A stretch of DNA of 64,000 nt, from NCBI GenBank assembly GCA_051294375.1, contig JBJCIZ010000239.1:6363996-6427995 (forward strand), written 5' to 3'. Below, one piece after another: positions 58,234 through 64,000 of this stretch (positions are counted from its first letter, which is position 1; the number at the start of each line of letters is the position of its first letter). A program made the position numbers and the translations under genes. This stretch comes from Paraspadella gotoi (Eukaryota; Chaetognatha). Below the pieces are notes generated by a model. That model was not told where the DNA came from. It worked only from the letters and a program-made list of their open reading frames with translations, and ran no database searches.

Positions 58234-58335
58234 TATTGCGTGAGGCAACGATCACTCCCCCTAACGTCTCCAAATAAAAAACAAATACACATTATCGATT
58301 TTAACTTCCCTCAACCCACATCCCCCCCCGCCCCC

Positions 58336-58953
58336 TCAAATCTTGGGCAACTTGGGCGCCGTGACGACGGGGTTGTTCTGCTCCAAAATCTTCCTTCCCT
58401 CCATCTTGTAGTCGAAGGTGCAGTTGTGCGCCTCGGCGTAACGATGCGCCGCGCAAAAGTTGTTGCCGCACCTTTATATTAATATAAGATTGAAATAATT
58501 CACGAAAACATTATACCACTGCAATTAATAAATTAGCCTGATTGAACTGGCCTTGATAGAAAGCTAGTGAGATGCGTGGAGGTCTTAAATCAGAATAACC
58601 TGTTCTAATGCTACGACGCAAGAGGAGAAAGAGAAGAGAAGAGAGAGAGAGCCACATTTTAATCAATTTAAACTTCTCCAATCTCCATCGCCGGATTCCC
58701 CCCTTTAGCTTTATATTAGTTGTAAAGCGCAAACAGGCTCACCCTCCATAGCAGACGCCGCCCACTCACGCGACTCTCACCGACAACTGTAGCTGGCTGC
58801 GAGGCCCGTTTTCTTGTTGCAGACGAGGCAGCGTTTCGACGCCTTTTGTTTTTTGGCGCCGGCGCCGCCGCCGGGTTTGGCGCCGACTGGAGGTAGCCGT
58901 GTCCCGCGAGGGGGCGAGACGAGTCCGCCTCGGGAAGAGAGACGGCGGGAAGA
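58336..58953 (-). CDS. AN1 zinc finger, last two exons of the ZFAND4-like gene
   Basis: Exon 58781-58953 ends KRCLVCNKKTGLAASYSC followed by a split Arg codon (CG|G). Exon 58336-58471 continues CGNNFCAAHRYAEAHNC, then TFDYKMEGRKILEQNNP and the stop. The Cys/His ligands (C..C, C.C, C..H, H.C) are all present for two zinc ions, and the intron interrupts the finger at the Arg-Cys boundary. Confidence 0.92.
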
Positions 58954-61900
58954 CTGAAAGAAGGGGGTGTGTGAAACAAATCAATTGAAAGAAATTTTGA
59001 TTTTTTATTTTAATGACAATCACCATAATTTTTTTTTTTTTTTACGATATGAAACGAAAACTCATGTAGGCTTATTCGGACGATGGGTCTATAAAAGCAA
59101 TTAAGTGACAAAGATTATCTATAAAAACTTAAAATATCCCCCCCCCCCTGCCCCAACCACGCTCACGTTGACCCTTCCTCCGGTGGGAGAAACTACGCTT
59201 CTCTGTCCTTTGCTTGAAAGGCGAAGTCTCGCCGTCTCGGAGAGCAGCGTCGCCATGAATTCGCCCGTCGAAAACCCTCGACCTAAACAAAACAAAACGC
59301 ACAAAATAAAAAACTATGGACGACACAAGTTTCAGATCAAGAATAATTTATTCTTCAACAAGGTTATAAACAATAACAGTCAAAATGCTCAGATGCTAAG
59401 TCTATTACAATGGTATTTACAAAGGTCAACATTTTGACCACAAATAAACTGGGGGAAACGAGCGGGGTCAGGTTGTTAAGGTCAAGTGGTTTGACCGAGG
59501 TTGCATGTTCTTCATGTTCGTCCACAAAACACTAATTTTGTCGAACACATCCCACTGGTAAAAAGAGGTTGAAAGGAACCAAATTCTTCACAACTTGATC
59601 GGAACCCTTGAGAAGTTGGGTCTAACAGATTGGACAAAGTTCATTCAATAGACGGGGGATGATGAATTAATGCGTAACGATAATGAATTAAAATTAATTA
59701 GAATATAAACCAATGTTTTATTAAAGAAGTCAGAAATGTTCACAGTTCCAGGGATCCTTCAAAAATTTTAATCCAACTTACAATCGGATTAAGTGAAAAC
59801 AATGTTGGACTCAAATTGTTGAAGAATCACTGGAACTGTCAACACCCCCTATTTGTAACAGATTTAATATATGCCTCTTCAACATATTAGTTTATATTCT
59901 AATTAAATTAATTTTATTATCGTTACGCATTAATTTTGGAATCTCAAAAGTTGGACACAAAACTCACTGTAAAAATCCTTGAAACCGTAAACTAATTTTA
60001 GTTTTTACCTTGTGTATTAATATTGGTTTATATTCGGAATAATTTAATTTAATTATTGTTACGCGGTATCTGAAAATCCCTTTTACATTGTACTATACAG
60101 ACATCGTGATAGTGTCAGAGTTTTAAGTAAGTTTACAATAGGCTTTAGTTTTCGTAATACTTTTATCAGCATCGCAGGAAATGGATTGATCAAGCAGCTT
60201 GTTTCGTCAAAAAAAACAAAACCCTCTTCTTCTCACCGAAGCTGGTCGCCGACTGGCGGGCGTGTCCCGACGCGACGCTACCCTTGCCGCGCTGACGGGC
60301 GTCGCCGCCCGAGGCGGAACCTATCGAGGACGGCGCCGCTCCGTCGGTGGAGGCGTAGCGCCCGAGAATGGCGCCGGCGCCGCGAGAGTCGATGTGGGTT
60401 CGACGAGCGGAGGTAGAAGGGCTCTTGGGGGGAAACTAATTGGGGGGTGGAGAGAATTATTGATGGAGTAATGGATATTTCATCTCAACCCATTTGTCCT
60501 TTAATTTTAATTTTGGGGGTCTCACCTGCCCGTAGGAATCGTGGAAATCGTAGAGGTTCCGATTGGAGGCGCTTGAAGACTCCTTTTCCGAAGCTGAGAG
60601 GAAGAGTCATCCCTAAGTTTTCAAGACCGAGCGAGACGAGGCTTCGGAAAAAAAAGTGTCCGAAAAAGAAAGAGAAATCGGCCTCACCTTGAACGCTGGA
60701 ATTAGTCCTGCGTTGCGGCTGCCGGTTGGGCGGGTGAGGTACGAAAGGGAAGGAAGGTGGGGCGTTCGTTCGAGAGCTTCGCCAATCCTGCGAATAGAAA
60801 AAGAAAATTTTGTTTTAAAGCGAATCGAGACCCCCCGCCCGGCCTCGGTGCGGGGGAAGAGGGCCGTCGGATAGAGTTTGACCCAACGAGAGCACCTCGA
60901 AAACGTCGTCGTCTCTTCGGCTAACATCCGCGTTGGCGTGCCCGTTGGCGTGGCCGTTGGCGTGGCCGTTGGCGTGGCCGAATCCATTCCCGACTCCGCG
61001 AGCCGTTTGGGATTTTAAACTGCGGAAGCTCAAAAGGCTCCGGGGATCGTGAGGCGGAGGGTAAGGGACTTCGAAGTTGTTGTTGAGGGAAGGAAGTCCT
61101 GGGGATAAAATATTGAGGGAAGGTATTAGGATATGGTGGTTGGTGGACTAAAATCCACAAACCGTTCATAAGTGGCCATTGGTGCAGGAGGCAAGTAATG
61201 GCAACCCAAAGGTCCTAGCAGTTAAAAAGGAACGGGGCGCTTTACCCGCTTGTGATACAATTCGATCCGAAGCTCGGGGACTGCTTATATTGAACGGCTC
61301 TATCACCAACTCATAACAATTTATTCTCTCTCGTCAGATAGATATTAACGCTTCCACGTAAAAGTAGAATCAAATAAAATCTGAAGCAACCACTGGTCCA
61401 GAAAAAGTAAAAAGTAAAGAAAAATCAATGCAGAACCCGGAATCAGTTCTTACCGGTCTTGCTGATTCGACGGGGACCCGCAGACGTCATCGTCGCTTCG
61501 AACTCGCGACATTCGTCCTCGTCGTCGTCGTCATAATCGTCGTTTTGATCGTCGTCGTCGTCGAGGCTCTGTGGAAATTCGAGGATTGAGTACGTAAAAG
61601 ATATATCGTGGAATAACTTTGTCATGTAATCGCAATTATAAAAGATGACGACATCGACACACAAAAATGCGCATTAGGCTTCTCGAAGGTACATAACCTT
61701 TTTACCAATTATTATCCAAAATGATGCAAACTTTACCCGAGCTAAGAACATTTAAAAGGAACCGACCTACGGACAGAGCGAAAAGAGTAGTTTATTAAAG
61801 TAGAACTGGCGGATGTACTGACGATTTGAACGGACATACTCTTTAAAAGCAAGCTCGACTGGAAAGGCATTCGTCCAACGAGGGGCTACCTTACTCTCAA

Positions 61901-62523
61901 AGCTGCCTAAGATGGAAGACTTGAGACTTTAAAAGCAAGCAAAGCTCGTCTTCGTCCACTCGTCACCTGCTGATGCTTCCTCCAATATCCCCACAATTCC
62001 TCGATACTTTTCTCTTTCTTCTCGTTGGCGGTCGGGCGAACGCGGGCTGAGAATTGCGTCGGGCGTTTCCCTTTAAATTTTTAACAAATAATTTTAATAA
62101 AATGACCATATTTCGGTTATTTTGTGAATAAGGCCCTTAGAATAGATAAGGCAGCTTAGAACGGGTCTCGAGATTGGAACCAGGCTTGGGGGGTCGCTAC
62201 GCCCCAATGCCTCCCTAAGGCAGCTTAAGGCCGTCCTCACCCTTCTCGGAGGGCAGGTAGTGGCCATGAGCTGATGGCTTTTCGCGATGAGTCAGCGATT
62301 CACGACAGAGGGATTGATAATTATTTTCGGGATGTATCTCGGTAATGCCCGCTACAATTTTAGATGATGCATAGTGAGGGGTGGTGATATTTAAAAGTCA
62401 AAACAAAACAAAAACGATCGCCTCCGGAACTGACCTTGGCCGTAAGAAGGAACGGTGGACCCTAGACTGTCCAAACGTTTTGAAACGGAATGTCGAGCGT
62501 AAAGAGGCGGATAAGTGCCTAGT

Positions 62524-62566
<43 letters not shown>

Positions 62567-63714
62567 TACCACCTTGAAAAAAAAAAACGAGCAAAAAGTT
62601 CATAAAATTTCTTTCTCGATTTTAATCCGACGCTGATCATTTCTTTACCGACGGAATTTCCTCGGTGGGCGCGACCGGCGCCGTAATTTTCCTGAGAAGC
62701 GGAGGCGGCGCCAGAGCCGACAGCGTCGGCGTCTCCGGTAATCGTCGCCATCGTCGACGCCGGCGTGACTCTCGGCCGGGCGTTCCTCGGCGGCGGAGGC
62801 GGGGACGAGGCTCGCTCATCGACGGAGGGCTGGTGGGCCGCGGGCGCCGCCTCCTCGGGCGTCGATGACGTCGCCGATTGAACGACGGAAGACTCGGGAG
62901 ACGCGAGGCTCGTGGACGAAGGGATCGACGGGGAAGCGGGGAAATCTAAGCGGGGGGGAGAGGAGAAGGGGGGAAATGATAGGAACTGACCCCTCCCAAA
63001 CGAAGTGATCAAATCCCCCCCTTGCCCCGGCTCCCCTTTTCCAATGAGGACTTTCACGAACCTGTAGCATCGTTGTCCGATTGAGGTAGAGGTTCGAAAG
63101 AAGGTTTTCGGACTACTTCGTCAACGGATGCGCCGAAAGATGTCGCCTTGTCGGCTTTGTCCGGTTCAAAGCCGGAGCCGACGTCCGGCTCTGCCCTTTT
63201 CTCGCCCGGCTGAGAAACATATTAAATAAATAAACGATTGAAACAATCCTTGGACTATTTATTGTACCGCTTTACTGATAAGGAAGCCAGGTACTATAGA
63301 AATAAAGAGTGAAAGAGTCTTGATTGAAAGCTAGCAGAGTCTTGGTATACTAATATTTTGTAGTAAGGACTAAGGATGGAGGACAAAGGATTAATAATAA
63401 AAGAATGGATAATTTTTATATGAGACCTGTTTCTCGATGAACGGAAGGCGCCCACAACGCCATTCCTCCTCCCCCTGAGAGTTCGCCCGTTCCTCGAGCG
63501 GCCTGGAGGCGGAACCGCCGACGGGAGGCAGGCGAACCTTGCCGCCGGCGTCCCGCTTGCGCCTGCCTCGACCGGAGGATCGACGAACGCCGCTCTGCGT
63601 CGGCGAAGGAGTCGATCTTCTCCTGGCTGCTGCTGCGGCGGCGGCGGCGGCGCTGGTGGGATGATTTGACGAGGATCCGGGACGGGAGGACTTTTTCGTT
63701 CTTTTCCCTTTGGA
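58336..63714 (-). CDS. ZFAND4-like AN1 zinc-finger protein, 3' 13 exons (partial)
   Basis: Minus-strand exons in transcript order: 63427-63714, 63062-63209, 62649-62945, 62435-62572, 61967-62046, 61454-61568, 60896-61098, 60688-60787, 60526-60593, 60237-60423, 59167-59282, 58781-58953, 58336-58471. All phases match and the total of 2,049 bases gives 682 residues plus stop. The C-terminal AN1 finger and the ending PVVTAPKLPKI resemble ZFAND4, whose N-terminal ubiquitin-like domain would lie beyond 64,000. The rest is mostly disordered: poly-Ala, Ser/Pro/Thr-rich, poly-Gly, an EEKSIEELWGYWRK-like helix region (exact KKEKSIEELWGYWRKHQQ), an Asp-rich run, and four GHAN repeats. AN1 proteins act in ubiquitin/proteasome and stress pathways; the role here is inferred. 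The donor at 60,896 is the least certain boundary. Confidence 0.85.
58510..58730 (-). repeat. Diverged repeat in the last intron of the ZFAND4-like gene
   Basis: Contains ACATTATACCACTGCAATTA and GGAGGTCTTAAATCAGAA, which resemble the internal and end parts of family A (compare 28,990-29,100). A similar diverged copy lies at 63,240-63,420. Confidence 0.5.
59290..60230. other. Intron of the ZFAND4-like gene
   Basis: AT-rich, no gene seen. A region of about 350 bases (59,660-59,935) contains an inverted pair around AATTAATGCGTAACG and its inverse CGTTACGCATTAATT, another foldback-like structure. Confidence 0.5.
61133..61320 (+). mobile_element. tRNA-derived SINE
   Basis: Plus-oriented relative of the SINE at 50,410-50,625: GGCCATTGGTGCAGGAGGCA, a degenerate B box region and TGCTTATATTGAACGGCTCT. 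It lies in an intron of the ZFAND4-like gene. Confidence 0.6.
62150..62280 (-). mobile_element. Diverged tRNA-derived SINE copy
   Basis: Minus strand reads AAAGCCATCAGCTCATGGCC, then CCTCCGAGAAGGGTGAGGACG (overlapping that motif) and AAGCCTGGTTCCAATC, matching the SINE at 26,744-26,905 in order and orientation. Confidence 0.6.
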
Positions 63715-63735
63715 CTGAAAGGGAGGAGAGGATGA

Positions 63736-63801
<66 letters not shown>

Positions 63802-64000
63802 AAACGGGGAAAAGGAAAAAGGAGATGAAAGCAAAACGGACAGGGGGAGAAAAGAAACGAAGGTAGGGAAAAGAACGGGGGAAAAAAAAAAGAGTAGGTT
63901 GGGTTAGGCTTGACGATTTGACGTTTAGCGCTAAGCTGAGAGAAAGCAAGAAATAACGTAAGGAGGCCGAACTGCCTCGAATCTATCCATCTCTCTCTCC
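63715..64000. other. Right edge, intron with (GA)n
   Basis: After the acceptor at 63,715 the sequence holds a (GA)n run (63,739-63,795) and purine-rich DNA. I found no further exon before the edge. Confidence 0.6.

Noticed and set aside
62391-62603. Poly-Gly frame as an independent gene
   Set aside because: It is an internal exon of the ZFAND4-like gene with matching phases on both sides.
63666-63866. Plus-strand Arg/Glu-rich frame at the right edge
   Set aside because: It is a translation of the (GA)n microsatellite and the antisense of a coding exon.

Overview
This is eukaryotic, animal DNA. Genes are split into many short exons with GT-AG (and one GC-AG) introns. The intervening DNA is full of (AG)n/(CT)n, (AAT)n and GAC/GTC trinucleotide repeats, tRNA-derived SINEs and small inverted-repeat elements. 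The gene content (a procollagen-N-proteinase-type ADAMTS, a ZFAND4-type AN1 zinc-finger protein and a CD225-family membrane protein) indicates a metazoan. I take it to be an invertebrate because of the compact nested arrangement and unusual low-complexity coding inserts, but I cannot name the lineage. Seven runs of N mark assembly gaps. Two of the 25-N gaps are flanked by near-identical copies of the same sequence, so part of the window is probably artificially duplicated.

Layout. 1-25.7 kb holds almost no recognisable gene: low-complexity intergenic DNA (1-4.56 kb), a 9.5-kb block of different composition that may be a degraded mobile element (4.57-14.13 kb), microsatellites, one orphan minus-strand exon (16,033-16,223) and the gap-flanking duplications (18.5-24.1 kb). 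25,727-57,334 (+) is one large gene of about 27 exons. I could join its reading frame exon by exon, with phases matching at nearly every junction. It encodes a secreted metalloproteinase of the ADAMTS2/3/14 kind: signal peptide, prodomain, zinc protease, disintegrin-like domain, TSP1, Cys-rich domain, spacer, three further TSP1 repeats, PLAC, and a long Ser/Pro/basic tail. About 1,830 residues if the damaged spacer exon is repaired. Intron 5 contains a complete antisense gene (32,703-34,746, -) for a 172-residue two-helix CD225/dispanin-family protein. Downstream, tail-to-tail and only 1 kb away, the minus strand carries 13 exons (58,336-63,714) of a ZFAND4-like gene. It ends in an intact AN1 zinc finger, and its N-terminus lies beyond the right edge.

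The most unusual observations are: (1) three ADAMTS introns start with minisatellites whose repeat unit copies the last exon bases plus the 5' splice site; (2) a 45-bp insertion is the 3' half of a tRNA-Leu including its CCA end, flanked by a perfect 18-bp direct repeat; (3) the ADAMTS spacer exon is split by a large inverted duplication that carries a full antisense copy of the exon; (4) GAC-repeat expansions insert Asp runs into the prodomain, the catalytic domain and inter-domain linkers, while the same trinucleotide read antisense forms a Val-rich membrane helix in the nested gene.

All exon boundaries are my own reading from splice signals and frame continuity. Orthology statements rest on recognisable motifs, not on a search.
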